A stretch of DNA of 64,000 nt from an uncultured Hyphomicrobiales bacterium (GTDB taxonomy: Bacteria; Pseudomonadota; Alphaproteobacteria; Rhizobiales; Beijerinckiaceae): assembly GCA_903861645.1 (NCBI GenBank), contig CAIOVE010000011.1, positions 1-64,000 of the forward strand, read 5' to 3'. Shown piece by piece: positions 19,990 through 29,618 of this stretch (position 1 is the first letter of the stretch; each line of letters begins with the position of its first letter). A model generated the notes under the pieces. That model did no database searches, had not been told where the DNA came from, and saw only the letters and a list, made by a program, of their open reading frames with translations. Both the position numbers and the translations under genes were made by a program.

Positions 19990-21950
19990 GCTCATCCAAC
20001 CGCAAACCCGGCCAACCCGCGTCCTCGCCGACCGAACCGATCAAGCGCGCCGTGGCGGGCTGCCTGCGCGCGATGGCGCGCACGCCCGAACTCGAAGTCA
20101 TCTTCGCCGCCGACAAACCCTCGCTCGTCGGCACGGGCGAGACGGCCAAGGCCCGTCTGCCCGAGCCCGCGCGCAAGCTGACGCCCGCCGAGGCCGCCAT
20201 CGTGCGCGGCCACGCCGACTCCATGGCGCTGCGCCTCGCCTGCCATGACGCCAAGGTGCACAGCCGCCTCGCGCCCAAGGGGCAGGAAGCCCGCGCCGTC
20301 TTCGAGGCGGTGGAGCAATCGCGCGTCGAGTCCATTGGCTCGCGCCGCATGCTCGGCGTCGCCAACAATCTCTCCGCGATGCTGGAGGACCGCTATCATC
20401 GCGGCGCGCATGGCGAGGTCACCGACAAGGCAGACGCCCCGTTGGAGGACGCCGTCGCCATGATGGTGCGCGAGCGCCTGACGGGGCTCGCCCCACCGAA
20501 GGCCGCGCAAAAGATCGTCGATCTCTGGCGGCCCATCATCGAGGATCGCGCCGGCAAGGAACTCGACAAGCTTTCGGGTTCGATCGAGGACCAGCGCGCG
20601 TTCGGCAAGGCCGTCCACAAGCTGCTGCAATCGCTCGACATGATGGAGGAGGACGCCCTCGATCACGATGACACCGGCGACGAATCCGGCGAGGACGAGC
20701 CCAACGATCAGGAGCAGGAAGCCGATAGCGACGGCGAGCAGGACGACAGCGGTCAGGCCGTCGACATGGAGAAGGCGGATGGCTCCGAGGAGGAGATGGA
20801 GGATGGCGAAATGGACGCCTCCGACGCCCCCTCGGGCGAGTTTCCCGAGGACGCCGACGAGGGCGAGGCCGAGGAGGCCTCCGAAAGCCGCCGCCCGCCC
20901 GTCACCGGCGTTCAGGAGCACCGCGGCCCGGAATACAAGGCTTTCACGCAGAAGTTCGACGAGATCATCAACGCGGAGGATCTCTGCGAGCCGGAGGAAC
21001 TTGAGCGGCTGCGCGCCTATCTCGACAAGCAGTTGCAGAACATGTCGAGCATCGTGGCGCGGCTCGCCAATCGCCTGCAACGCAAGCTGATGGCGCAGCA
21101 GAACCGCGCGTGGGAGTTCGACCTCGAGGAGGGCATGCTCGATCCCGCGCGTCTCGTGCGCATCATCATCGATCCGCAGCAGCCGCTGTCCTTCAAGCGC
21201 GAGAAGGACATGAACTTCCGCGACACGGTCGTGACGCTGGTGCTCGACAATTCAGGCTCCATGCGGGGACGTCCGATCACTGTCGCCGCGACCTGCGCCG
21301 ACATTCTCGCGCGCACGCTGGAGCGCTGCGGCGTGAAGGTGGAAATCCTCGGCTTCACCACCAAGGCGTGGAAGGGGGGCCAATCGCGCGAGGCCTGGTT
21401 GCAGGCCGGCAAGCCGCCGTCGCCCGGTCGCCTCAACGACCTGCGTCACATCATCTACAAGTCCGCGGACGCCCCGTGGCGTCGCGCGCGGCGCAACCTC
21501 GGCCTGATGATGCGCGAGGGCCTGCTGAAGGAAAACATCGACGGCGAGGCTCTGGATTGGGCCTACAAGCGCCTGCTCGGTCGCACGGAACAGCGGCGCA
21601 TCCTGATGATGATCTCGGACGGCGCGCCGGTGGACGATTCCACGCTCTCGGTCAACGCCGGCAATTATCTCGAGCGCCATCTGCGACAGGTGATCGAGGA
21701 AATCGAGGAGCGTTCGCCGATTGAACTCATCGCCATCGGCATCGGCCACGACGTGACGCGTTATTACCGTCGCGCCGTGACGATCGTCGACGCCGAGGAG
21801 CTTGGCGGCGCGATGACCGACAAGCTGGCGGAACTGTTCGGCGAGAACGCGCCGGTTGACGTCATGCCATCGCCCGACAGGCGGCGGCGCGCGCCGCCGC
21901 CGCCCGCGCCGGACCGGACATCCAAGCCGGTGCGCGCCACCATCCGCTGA
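19986..21950 (+). CDS. cobT: Cobaltochelatase subunit CobT
   Basis: 654 residues, the usual CobT length. An N-terminal helical domain ([19 protein letters not shown]), a very acidic linker (about residues 220-305) and a C-terminal von Willebrand A domain with the metal-site motif DNSGSM (residues 421-426). CobT docks on CobS and relays ATP-driven remodelling to CobN. The ATG overlaps the preceding HAD stop. Confidence 0.95.
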   Translation: MSSSNRKPGQPASSPTEPIKRAVAGCLRAMARTPELEVIFAADKPSLVGTGETAKARLPEPARKLTPAEAAIVRGHADSMALRLACHDAKVHSRLAPKGQEARAVFEAVEQSRVESIGSRRMLGVANNLSAMLEDRYHRGAHGEVTDKADAPLEDAVAMMVRERLTGLAPPKAAQKIVDLWRPIIEDRAGKELDKLSGSIEDQRAFGKAVHKLLQSLDMMEEDALDHDDTGDESGEDEPNDQEQEADSDGEQDDSGQAVDMEKADGSEEEMEDGEMDASDAPSGEFPEDADEGEAEEASESRRPPVTGVQEHRGPEYKAFTQKFDEIINAEDLCEPEELERLRAYLDKQLQNMSSIVARLANRLQRKLMAQQNRAWEFDLEEGMLDPARLVRIIIDPQQPLSFKREKDMNFRDTVVTLVLDNSGSMRGRPITVAATCADILARTLERCGVKVEILGFTTKAWKGGQSREAWLQAGKPPSPGRLNDLRHIIYKSADAPWRRARRNLGLMMREGLLKENIDGEALDWAYKRLLGRTEQRRILMMISDGAPVDDSTLSVNAGNYLERHLRQVIEEIEERSPIELIAIGIGHDVTRYYRRAVTIVDAEELGGAMTDKLAELFGENAPVDVMPSPDRRRRAPPPPAPDRTSKPVRATIR

Positions 21951-22032
21951 GGTGGAAGCGCGAGCGCTGTTACGAATCTGTCACGGGACGGGGATAGCGA
22001 TGCGATCCCCGCTTTTTGCCGGAGCACGTCAC

Positions 22033-23436
22033 ATGATCCGCGTCCGATCCTCGTTGTTTTTCGCCTTGATGTCCACGACCCTGCTCGCCGGCGCCGCGCG
22101 CGCCGAGGCGCCCAAGCGCGTTCCTGGCCTCGACAAGGTCAAGCACATCGTCGTCATCTATCTCGAAAACCGCTCGTTCGATCATCTCTACGGATTGTTT
22201 CCCGGCGCGAATGGCGTCGCCAACGCGGGCGACACGGCGACACAGGTCGACAAGGAGGGCAAGCCATACGAGACGCTGCCGGCGGTGCTCAATTCAAACG
22301 TCAAGACGGCCGATGGCAAGTATTCGGTCGACGCGCGTTTCCCGACAAATCTGCCGAACAAGCCGTTCCGCACGGAGGCCTACGCCGGCCTCAACCAGAC
22401 CACCGGCGACGCCTGGCACCGCTTCTATCAGGAACAGTTGCAGATCGACGGCGGCAAGATGGACAAGTTCATCGCCTGGTCGGACGCCAGTTCGCTGGTG
22501 ATGGGCTATTACGACGGCTCGAAAATTCCGCTGTGGGATTACGCGAAAAAATACACGCTGGCCGACAATTTCTTCCACGCATCGTTCGGCGGTTCGTTCC
22601 TCAATCACTTCTGGCTCGTTTGCGCCTGCACGCCCGAATGGAAGGACGCGCCCGCCGATCTCGTCGCCAGGCTCGACGACAAGGGCGTCGTCGTGAAGGA
22701 TGGCGTCGTGACGCCGGATGGCTTCGCGGTGAACACGGCGCAGCCCGTGAATGGGCCGCACGCCGCCAGCATCACCGACCCCAAGCGCCTGTTGCCCGCG
22801 CAGGATATGCCGCACATCGGCGATCGCCTGTCGAGGAAGGGTATCAGCTGGGCGTGGTATTCGGGCGGCTGGGACGACGCGGTCGCCGGCAAGCCGGACC
22901 CTGATTTCCAGTTTCATCATCAGCCATTCGCGATGTTCAGGAACACCGCGGTCGGAACGCCCGGCGCCAGGGCGCATCTGAAGGACGAAGCCGATCTGGT
23001 GAAGGGCATCCAATCGGGCAAACTGCCTTCCGTCGTGTTCTTCAAGCCAATCGGCGAGGAAAACGAACACCCCGGCTACACCAATGTCGCGGCGGGCGAG
23101 CATCACACGGCGGAGCTTCTCAAGATGATCGAGAAGAGCCCGCTGTGGAACAACACGGTCGTCGTCATTACGTACGATGAAAATGGCGGCATGTGGGACC
23201 ATGTCGCGCCGCCCAAGATCGACAAGTGGGGCCCCGGCACGCGCATCCCGACGCTGATCGTCTCGCCCCTCGCGAAAAAGGGCTTCGTCGACCACACGCA
23301 ATACGACACGACGTCGATCCTGAAGCTGATCGAGATCCGTTATGGTCTGGAGCCGCTGGGACCGCGCGACGCCGGCGCGAACGACATGACGAATACGCTG
23401 GACCTCGGGCCGACGCGCACCTCCGCGGCGAACTGA
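22033..23436 (+). CDS. Secreted phosphoesterase (acid phosphatase/phospholipase C family)
   Basis: 467 residues. ATG 22033 gives a clean signal peptide (MIRVRSSLFFALMSTTLLAG to AARA). The phosphoesterase domain starts with IVVIYLENRSFDHLYG, the metal-binding Glu-Asn of the AcpA/PLC-type family. NTVVVITYDENGGMWDHVAPP and IPTLIVSPLAKKGFVDH provide further metal and active-site residues. It likely releases phosphate from phosphomonoesters or phospholipids in the periplasm. No neighbouring phosphate genes. Confidence 0.9.
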   Translation: MIRVRSSLFFALMSTTLLAGAARAEAPKRVPGLDKVKHIVVIYLENRSFDHLYGLFPGANGVANAGDTATQVDKEGKPYETLPAVLNSNVKTADGKYSVDARFPTNLPNKPFRTEAYAGLNQTTGDAWHRFYQEQLQIDGGKMDKFIAWSDASSLVMGYYDGSKIPLWDYAKKYTLADNFFHASFGGSFLNHFWLVCACTPEWKDAPADLVARLDDKGVVVKDGVVTPDGFAVNTAQPVNGPHAASITDPKRLLPAQDMPHIGDRLSRKGISWAWYSGGWDDAVAGKPDPDFQFHHQPFAMFRNTAVGTPGARAHLKDEADLVKGIQSGKLPSVVFFKPIGEENEHPGYTNVAAGEHHTAELLKMIEKSPLWNNTVVVITYDENGGMWDHVAPPKIDKWGPGTRIPTLIVSPLAKKGFVDHTQYDTTSILKLIEIRYGLEPLGPRDAGANDMTNTLDLGPTRTSAAN

Positions 23437-23559
23437 CGACGAAATCATCGAGCCGGGCTGGCCGCGACGCCGCGCCGGCTTGATTGCTCGGGCGATCCCG
23501 TCCAGAAGTCAGCTGGCCGGCGCGACCACCGCGCCGGCACGAGCTTCGCGGGAGGAAAG

Positions 23560-24570
23560 ATGATCGGACGTTCAGGCGCGCTGCTGCTGGCCGCGCTCGC
23601 GTTCTCGCCGGGCGCGCGGGCGCAGGAAGACGCGATCTTCGCCCGCAAGAACATCACGATCTACGTCGGCAACACCGCGGGCGGCACGTACGATCTCTAC
23701 GCGCGGCTGGTGTCGCGCCATCTTGGCCGCTTCCTGCCGGGCCGACCGGGCGTCGTCGTTGAAAACATGCCCGGCGCGGGATCGTTGCGCGCGGCGAACT
23801 TCATCCACGGCGTCGCGCCGAAGGATGGCACGGCGATCGGCATCGTCACGGAAAACGTCGCCATCGAGCAAGCGCTGCAAAACCCGGCGGTGCAATTCGA
23901 CGCCAGCAAATTCACGTGGATCGGCCGCGTTGGACCCAGCAACGCCATTCACGCGATGTGGCGCACATCAAAGGTGCAATCGATCGAGGACGCGCGGAAA
24001 TATGAATCCGCGCTCGCGGGCACCGGCGCCGGCAATCTCGCCGAGATCATTCCCACCCTGCTCAACGCGATTCTGGGCACGAAGTTCAAACTCGTGCGCG
24101 GCTATCCCGCCGCCAACGAGGCGCTGCTCGCCATGGAACGCGGCGAGGTCGAGGGCGCCTCGGCGAACTGGACCACCATCAAGGTTCAGAAAAAGGAATG
24201 GCTGGCCGAGAAGAAGGTCAAGATCATCCTGCAGGATCTGCCGACGCGCGGCCCGGATCTTCAGGATGTTCCCGCGCTGGGCGAACTCGGCGACACGCCC
24301 GACGACCGTCAGTTGACCGGCCTTTACGCCAGCGTCGGGGCCATCGGACGCGCCTTTTTTGGCCCGCCGGGTGTCCCCGCCGCGACGGCGTCGGCGTTGC
24401 GCGACGGATACATGGCCATGACCCGCGACGCCGATTTCATCGCGGACGCCAACAAGACAAGCCTCGAACTCGCGCCGGCGCCGGGCGCCGATCTTCAAGC
24501 CGCGGTCGTGAAAACGCTCGCCCTGCCAGACTATGTGCGCGCCAAGGCGCGGGCGATTTTCGCGCGATAG
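23560..24570 (+). CDS. Bug-family (TctC-like) periplasmic binding protein
   Basis: 336 residues with a signal peptide (to about residue 21, GARAQ). Typical tripartite tricarboxylate transporter receptor features: ITIYVGNTAGGTYDLYARLVSRHLGRFLPG and VVVENMPGAGSLRAANF. It would bind a carboxylate or similar small acid in the periplasm. TctA/TctB membrane partners are not in the window, so it is an orphan receptor, a common state for this family. Confidence 0.85.
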   Translation: MIGRSGALLLAALAFSPGARAQEDAIFARKNITIYVGNTAGGTYDLYARLVSRHLGRFLPGRPGVVVENMPGAGSLRAANFIHGVAPKDGTAIGIVTENVAIEQALQNPAVQFDASKFTWIGRVGPSNAIHAMWRTSKVQSIEDARKYESALAGTGAGNLAEIIPTLLNAILGTKFKLVRGYPAANEALLAMERGEVEGASANWTTIKVQKKEWLAEKKVKIILQDLPTRGPDLQDVPALGELGDTPDDRQLTGLYASVGAIGRAFFGPPGVPAATASALRDGYMAMTRDADFIADANKTSLELAPAPGADLQAAVVKTLALPDYVRAKARAIFAR

Positions 24571-24646
24571 GGCGCGCCGTGCGCCAGCGCACGGCATTTG
24601 GTCCCAGCATCGTCCATCACGAGCCGGTCAAACCCCGGGGTTCGTC

Positions 24647-25618
24647 ATGGGCGTCAGCGGCTTCACGATCGATCGTCTCGTCATCCGCGCCCTCGCGGGC
24701 GTCTGTTTGCTCGCGCCGCTGGCGGCGCGCGCCGCGACAACCAGCCCGGCGATTGGCGCCGCGGCGGTTGTCCGCAACGACGTGCGCGGTGAAACGCCAT
24801 CGCGACGCGCGGCGCTGATCGCGGGCGAAAAGGTCATCCAGAACGAGCGCGTCAGCACGGGCGTCGACAGCATTACGCGCATCGTGTTGGTGGACGACAC
24901 CAACGTCGCCCTCGGGCCGTCGTCGCAACTGACGCTGGACCGCTTCGTGTTCGATCCCGACGCGGGCGCGCGCGCGGTCGGCATCGAGGCGGCGAAGGGC
25001 GTGTTCCGCTTCTTTTCCGGTCGCGCGGCGCACGAGGCCTATGACATCAAGACCCCGCAGGCGAGCATCGCGGTGCGCGGCACGACCTACGACGTGCTGG
25101 CGGAGGCTGGGCGGACGCGCGTCACGTTGCGCGACGGCGCCGTCCATGTCTGCATGCGGACCGCGCCGCGCTGCGTGGACCTCACGGAATCCGGTCAATC
25201 GGTCGAGGTGACTGACCAATCGATCGAAGGCCCCCTGCCCGCCTCGGGCGGCGTGAACTTCGACCGCTTTTGCGGCGGGCGGGGCGGCGCGGCTTTGTGC
25301 GGTCGCGGTCGCTTCGCCGCTCTCGCGTCGGGCATGAAACCGCGCGCCGCCCTTTCGTTACCCGCCCGCCAGCGGCCGACCCGCCTTGCCCTTGCGCCGC
25401 CGCGCGAGCGGCTGCACCGCGTCTTCAAACACCGCCCGATCTGGCGCGACGACCCGGACGATGAACCCGCCCTGATGGCGTCGCCGCCATTCATCATGCC
25501 CGGCTTTCCATCGCCCGCCCGTTGGGGGCGAGCGCGATGGGGCGACGGCTCCCGGATCGTTGTTCGCGCGCCCGGCGCGTCGGGTTGGCCGGCACGGGGG
25601 CGGATATTCTTGCGATAG
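24647..25618 (+). CDS. FecR-domain protein with signal peptide
   Basis: 323 residues. A signal-like N-terminus (residues 1-29) is followed by a FecR domain (about 35-185): GEKVIQNERVSTGVDSITRIVLVDDTNVALGPSSQLTLDRFVF and the hallmark TPQASIAVRGTTYDV. Unlike FecR itself it has no cytoplasmic or membrane anti-sigma part and no sigma factor or TonB receptor gene nearby. The last ~130 residues are Arg/Pro-rich with no visible domain. The tail may be a frameshifted or read-through extension. Confidence 0.8.
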   Translation: MGVSGFTIDRLVIRALAGVCLLAPLAARAATTSPAIGAAAVVRNDVRGETPSRRAALIAGEKVIQNERVSTGVDSITRIVLVDDTNVALGPSSQLTLDRFVFDPDAGARAVGIEAAKGVFRFFSGRAAHEAYDIKTPQASIAVRGTTYDVLAEAGRTRVTLRDGAVHVCMRTAPRCVDLTESGQSVEVTDQSIEGPLPASGGVNFDRFCGGRGGAALCGRGRFAALASGMKPRAALSLPARQRPTRLALAPPRERLHRVFKHRPIWRDDPDDEPALMASPPFIMPGFPSPARWGRARWGDGSRIVVRAPGASGWPARGRIFLR

Positions 25619-25687
25619 CCGCGCGGCGGCCTCGTTCAGCCGGTGGATGTGCGCGAACGCACATACCAAAGCCTGGCTGGAGACAAG

Positions 25688-25909
25688 ATGGCGGCATCGC
25701 TTGAAGCCGCCCGGAAACAGGAGTTCGTGATGCTCGAGATCGCGCCATGCAATGGCGAATCCGTCTACGTCCACGCCCGGAAAGAGGAGAACGCCACGCC
25801 CCCGGGGCCGAAAATCACGCCGCGCCGCATGGATGAAAGCGGCCTGCCTCTCCCCTTTCGCCGCTTGCGGGCGCGCTGGTTGCGCTGGAAGAAACCGCGC
25901 TGGCGGTAG
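25688..25909 (+). CDS. Small hypothetical protein (doubtful)
   Basis: 73-residue frame with GGAG before ATG 25688 (MAASLEAARKQEFVMLEIA) and an Arg-rich C-terminus. No homology recognised. It is the only plausible gene in the 358-base gap between the FecR-domain gene and arfB. A TTGACA (25928-25933) in the same gap may be part of the arfB promoter. Confidence 0.3.
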   Translation: MAASLEAARKQEFVMLEIAPCNGESVYVHARKEENATPPGPKITPRRMDESGLPLPFRRLRARWLRWKKPRWR

Positions 25910-25976
25910 GGACCGCGACGCGCTCGATTGACAAGACACGCTCGTGGCATGATCGCTGCTACCACTGGAGCCTGTC

Positions 25977-26399
25977 ATGATCCGAATCGATCACTGGAAC
26001 GCCATCGACGAGACCTCGATCGAGGAAAACTTTGTTCGCGCGTCCGGCCCTGGCGGACAGAACGTCAACAAGGTGTCGAGCGCGGTGGAGCTGCGTTTCG
26101 ATCTCGCCCGCGCCGAAGGGTTGGCGCCCGACACGCGCGAGCGGCTCGTCCGGCTCGCCGGCCGACGCCTCAGCCGCGAGGGGGTCATCGTCATTCAGGC
26201 CAATCGTTTCCGCACGCAGGAACGCAACCGGGCCGACGCGATGGAGCGACTGATAGAGCTGGTGCGGCAGGCCGCGGAAAGGCCGGTGACACGACGCGCC
26301 ACGCGACCGACGCTCGCCTCGAAGGTCCGCCGGCTCGACGCCAAGCGCGTACGCTCGACGAACAAGGCGATGCGCCGCACGCCTGTTCGGGACGAATGA
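25977..26399 (+). CDS. arfB: Alternative ribosome-rescue factor ArfB (peptidyl-tRNA hydrolase)
   Basis: 140 residues. The catalytic GGQ is at residues 26-28 in SGPGGQNVNKV, the release-factor-like core follows, and the C-terminus is a long basic tail (RPTLASKVRRLDAKRVRS) that enters the mRNA channel of stalled ribosomes. This matches ArfB/YaeJ length and layout. It stands alone. Confidence 0.94.
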   Translation: MIRIDHWNAIDETSIEENFVRASGPGGQNVNKVSSAVELRFDLARAEGLAPDTRERLVRLAGRRLSREGVIVIQANRFRTQERNRADAMERLIELVRQAAERPVTRRATRPTLASKVRRLDAKRVRSTNKAMRRTPVRDE

Positions 26400-26530
26400 T
26401 CATGCCGTCATTTTTTCGCCAAGTGTTGCAGCGCGCGCATAGCGAACCTTGGCCGGGACCAGTAGTATCGCTAAATGGAATCGGATGATTATTCCTTTCA
26501 ATTGTAAAAAATAACGCGAGGTGTTCGGGC

Positions 26531-27766
26531 GTGTCCTTGAATGAACGACGGGGGCGGGAGGCCAGTGGGCCGGCGACGGACGCCGCCGCGCTGTTGTTGC
26601 GCCTTGGCGTCGTCGCGCTCGCGATCCTGATTCCCTGCGCCTCGGTGATTTCCCGGCGTCCGCTGTTCATTCTGACGCCCATCGGCATGGTGTTGGTCAT
26701 CCTCGGCAGCCGGCTCTCGCCGGAACGCCGGATGCGAACCTTGCCTCGGCTCACGCAGGCGGTCGCCTCGCCGCTCGGCCTCGCGACCCTCCTGTTCGTG
26801 GGCTGGGCGGGCCTGTCCTTCCTGTGGACGCCGTTTCCCGCGCTGGCCCTCGACCGCTTTGGCAAGACAGCCGGCACGCTGCTGCTCGCGCTGGTGGCGC
26901 TCGGCGGCCTGCCCAAGCATGTGCGTGTCTCGAATTCCAACCTGCTGCCCATTGGCGTGGCGGCGGCGGGCCTCGCGATCGTCGCCGTCGCCATTTTCGC
27001 CCCCGCCGCTGTCCAGGCCAGCGAGATCGACACGAACACGGTTCATCGCGCGATGATCGGCGTGGTGGTGCTGGCGTGGCCCGCGCTCGGCGCATTGGCC
27101 ATGCGCGAACGCATGGGCGTGGCCGGCATTGTCGCGGTGATTGTCGCCATCGCGGCGGTCGCCGTCTGGCTGCCCTCGGCGCTGGCGGCGCTCATTCTGG
27201 CCATCCTCGCCTTTTCCTTCGCCCATTCGAACCCGGAACGCACGGGAGCGCTGCTCGGTTGCGTCGCGGCGACGCTCATCCTCGCCGCACCCGCCATTCC
27301 GCTTGTCGTGAAGGGTGTCTTCGGCGGCCTGATCGACCCGAATGGCTCCTTCGGGGTCTTCCCCGCCTGGGCCGACATTGTCAAGGGCGACGGGTTGCAT
27401 CTGATCACCGGCCACGGCTTCGATTCCTCGGTGCGCGCCTATCTGTCCGGCCGCCTGCCGGAAATGGCGCCGCGCGGCCTGTTGTTCGAGCTTTGGTTCG
27501 AACTGGGCGTGGTCGGGGCCGCGACGGCGGCGACGCTGGCGTTTCTCTGCTTCACCATCGCTGGTCGCGCCTCGCGGGTGATCGCGCCCTTCCTGCTGGC
27601 CGAACTCGTCTGCGTGATCGCGCTGGGCGCGTCCGGTCAGGCCATTTCGCAATTGTGGTGGTTGACGCTGGTCAGCATCTCCGCTCTGTGCTTCGCCATC
27701 GTCATGCGCGGCGAACATCGAGCGGAAAGGGTGCGCGCCCGCGTCGTGAGTGGCGCGACGGCCTGA
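26531..27766 (+). CDS. O-antigen ligase/polymerase-like membrane protein
   Basis: 411 residues, about ten hydrophobic segments. A large periplasmic loop near the C-terminus includes GHGFDSSVRAYLSGRLPEMAPRGL, followed by FELGVVGAATAAT, the layout of Wzy/WaaL-like (O-antigen ligase) proteins. It starts at GTG 26531 after GAGG. The 131 bases upstream are AT-richer and probably hold its promoter. It converges with the MsbA-like exporter (5 bases between stops), which fits a shared envelope-glycolipid theme. Confidence 0.75.
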   Translation: MSLNERRGREASGPATDAAALLLRLGVVALAILIPCASVISRRPLFILTPIGMVLVILGSRLSPERRMRTLPRLTQAVASPLGLATLLFVGWAGLSFLWTPFPALALDRFGKTAGTLLLALVALGGLPKHVRVSNSNLLPIGVAAAGLAIVAVAIFAPAAVQASEIDTNTVHRAMIGVVVLAWPALGALAMRERMGVAGIVAVIVAIAAVAVWLPSALAALILAILAFSFAHSNPERTGALLGCVAATLILAAPAIPLVVKGVFGGLIDPNGSFGVFPAWADIVKGDGLHLITGHGFDSSVRAYLSGRLPEMAPRGLLFELWFELGVVGAATAATLAFLCFTIAGRASRVIAPFLLAELVCVIALGASGQAISQLWWLTLVSISALCFAIVMRGEHRAERVRARVVSGATA

Positions 27767-27771
27767 GATCG

Positions 27772-29571
27772 TCAGGCGCGCGCGGATGCGTCGGGAATGC
27801 CACTGACCGGCTCCCCGAACTGCATCGAGAAAAAGGCGCGATAGACGCCATCGCGCGCGATCAGATCGGCGTGGACGCCGCTTTCGGCGACGCGCCCGCC
27901 ATCAATGACGCAGATGCGGTCGGCGTTGATGATCGTTTGCAGGCGATGCGCGACGACGACCGTCGTGCGTCCAATGCGCAGATCGTCGAGCGCCTTCTGG
28001 ATTTCCCGCTCTGATTCCGAATCGAGCGCCGCCGTTGGCTCGTCCAGCAAAAGGATCGGCGCGTCCTTCAGGATGGCGCGGGCGATGGCGATGCGCGCCC
28101 GCTGGCCGCCCGACAGTTGCGCGCCCTGCTCGCCGATGTTGGTCGCGTAGCCGTCGCCGAAGCCGATGATGAAATCATGGGCGTGGGCCTTGATGGCCGC
28201 GGCGACGATCTCCTCCTCCGTCGCGCCCGCCCGCCCCAGCGCGATGTTGTCGCGAATGGTGCCGCGAAACAGGAACACATCCTGCGAGACGAAGGCGATG
28301 GAGGCGCGCAGCGAATGAAGATCGACCTTCATCACGTCCTGTCCGTCGATCAGCACGCGCCCGGCGTCGGGCGAATAGAACCGCTGGATGAGACCGATGA
28401 TGGTGGACTTGCCGCCGCCCGAGGGGCCGACCAGCGCCGTTGTCGTGTTGGGCTCGGCGACGAGATCGACGCCGACGAGAACCGGCTCGTCGGGCCGGTA
28501 GCCGAAGCGAACGCCCTCCAGCGCGATGCGTCCGCCACCGGACACATCGAGCCCGGGGAGGCCGGGCGCCGCGGCCTCGACGCCCGGACCGTCGAGCACC
28601 TCGTAAATCATGCGCGCGCCCATGAGGCCATTCTGAATGTCGAGGTTGGAGCGGCCGAGGCGCTTCAGCGGCTCGTAGGCAAGCATCAACGCCGCGATGA
28701 AGGAAAACAGCGAGCCGGGATCGGCGTGCTGGATCGTCACGCGCCACGAACCATAGAAAATCACGGCGCCGATGGCGAAGCCCGCGAGCACGTCGGAGAC
28801 GGGATTGGAAATCGCCGCCGTGATCGCCATGCGGTTGGCGGAGCGCTCGACCTCGCGAATGGCGGACCCCATGCGGGCGCGCATGACGTCCTCCAGATTG
28901 AAGGACTTGACGATGCGCGCGCCAAGCACCGCCTCCTGCAAGGTTTCGACGATGCGCGTCGAACCGTCGAAGGAGCGGCGGGCGAATTTGCGAATCTTGC
29001 CGATCAGCCGCCCCAGCGTGGCCGCCGCGACCGGCAGGCCCGCCAGCGCGATGAGCGCCAGCATGGGATCGCGCCCGATCATCACGGCGACAAGGCCGAT
29101 GGCGGTCAGCGCGTCGCGGCTGGTCGAGGTGATCGTCTGCTGCATGGCGTCGCGCATGCCGTTGGCCGACAGCGACAGACGCGTCATGAACTCGGCCGAA
29201 TGCCGGTCGTGGAAAAAGCGCATGTCCTGACGCAGGAGCGCGTCGAACAATTCGCGCTGGATGGTGGCGACGACACGGTTGCCGGCGCGCGACAACAGGG
29301 CAAGCGAGCCGAAGGTGACCAGTCCGCGCAGCGTGAACAGGCCAAACACGACCCAGGACAGCGCCCGCAGCTCCTTGAAGCCGCCCGCGCCGACCATGCC
29401 ATTGACGATGGGCGACAGGAGCCACGCGGAATAGGAGGTCGCGGCGGCGCCCACGCCCATCAGCAGGGCGCCGGCCACGTAGGCGCGCAGATGCGGACGC
29501 CCGTATTCCGAGAACAACCGCCGCAGCAGGGCCAGGGAACCCTGCTCGGTCGCTGGTTTTGTCGCATTCAT
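27772..29571 (-). CDS. ABC exporter, MsbA-like (fused permease-ATPase)
   Basis: 599 residues: six-helix membrane domain (about 25-300) and nucleotide-binding domain with Walker A GPSGGGKST (382-390), signature LSGGQ (486-490) and DEP (510-512). The layout matches lipid A/lipid flippases of the MsbA group. The gene converges with an O-antigen-ligase-like gene; a lipid or glycolipid substrate is inferred. Confidence 0.9.
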   Translation of the reverse strand: MNATKPATEQGSLALLRRLFSEYGRPHLRAYVAGALLMGVGAAATSYSAWLLSPIVNGMVGAGGFKELRALSWVVFGLFTLRGLVTFGSLALLSRAGNRVVATIQRELFDALLRQDMRFFHDRHSAEFMTRLSLSANGMRDAMQQTITSTSRDALTAIGLVAVMIGRDPMLALIALAGLPVAAATLGRLIGKIRKFARRSFDGSTRIVETLQEAVLGARIVKSFNLEDVMRARMGSAIREVERSANRMAITAAISNPVSDVLAGFAIGAVIFYGSWRVTIQHADPGSLFSFIAALMLAYEPLKRLGRSNLDIQNGLMGARMIYEVLDGPGVEAAAPGLPGLDVSGGGRIALEGVRFGYRPDEPVLVGVDLVAEPNTTTALVGPSGGGKSTIIGLIQRFYSPDAGRVLIDGQDVMKVDLHSLRASIAFVSQDVFLFRGTIRDNIALGRAGATEEEIVAAAIKAHAHDFIIGFGDGYATNIGEQGAQLSGGQRARIAIARAILKDAPILLLDEPTAALDSESEREIQKALDDLRIGRTTVVVAHRLQTIINADRICVIDGGRVAESGVHADLIARDGVYRAFFSMQFGEPVSGIPDASARA

Positions 29572-29618
29572 GGCGCGGGGTTAGCCGGGCCGACGGGCGA
29601 AAGCAAGGCGCGGCCCGT

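Noticed and set aside
25500-25560. A genome-wide dispersed repeat in the FecR-protein tail (GGGGGCGAGCGCGATGGGGCG-like)
   Set aside because: It resembles dispersed alphaproteobacterial repeats, but only one copy was seen in the window.
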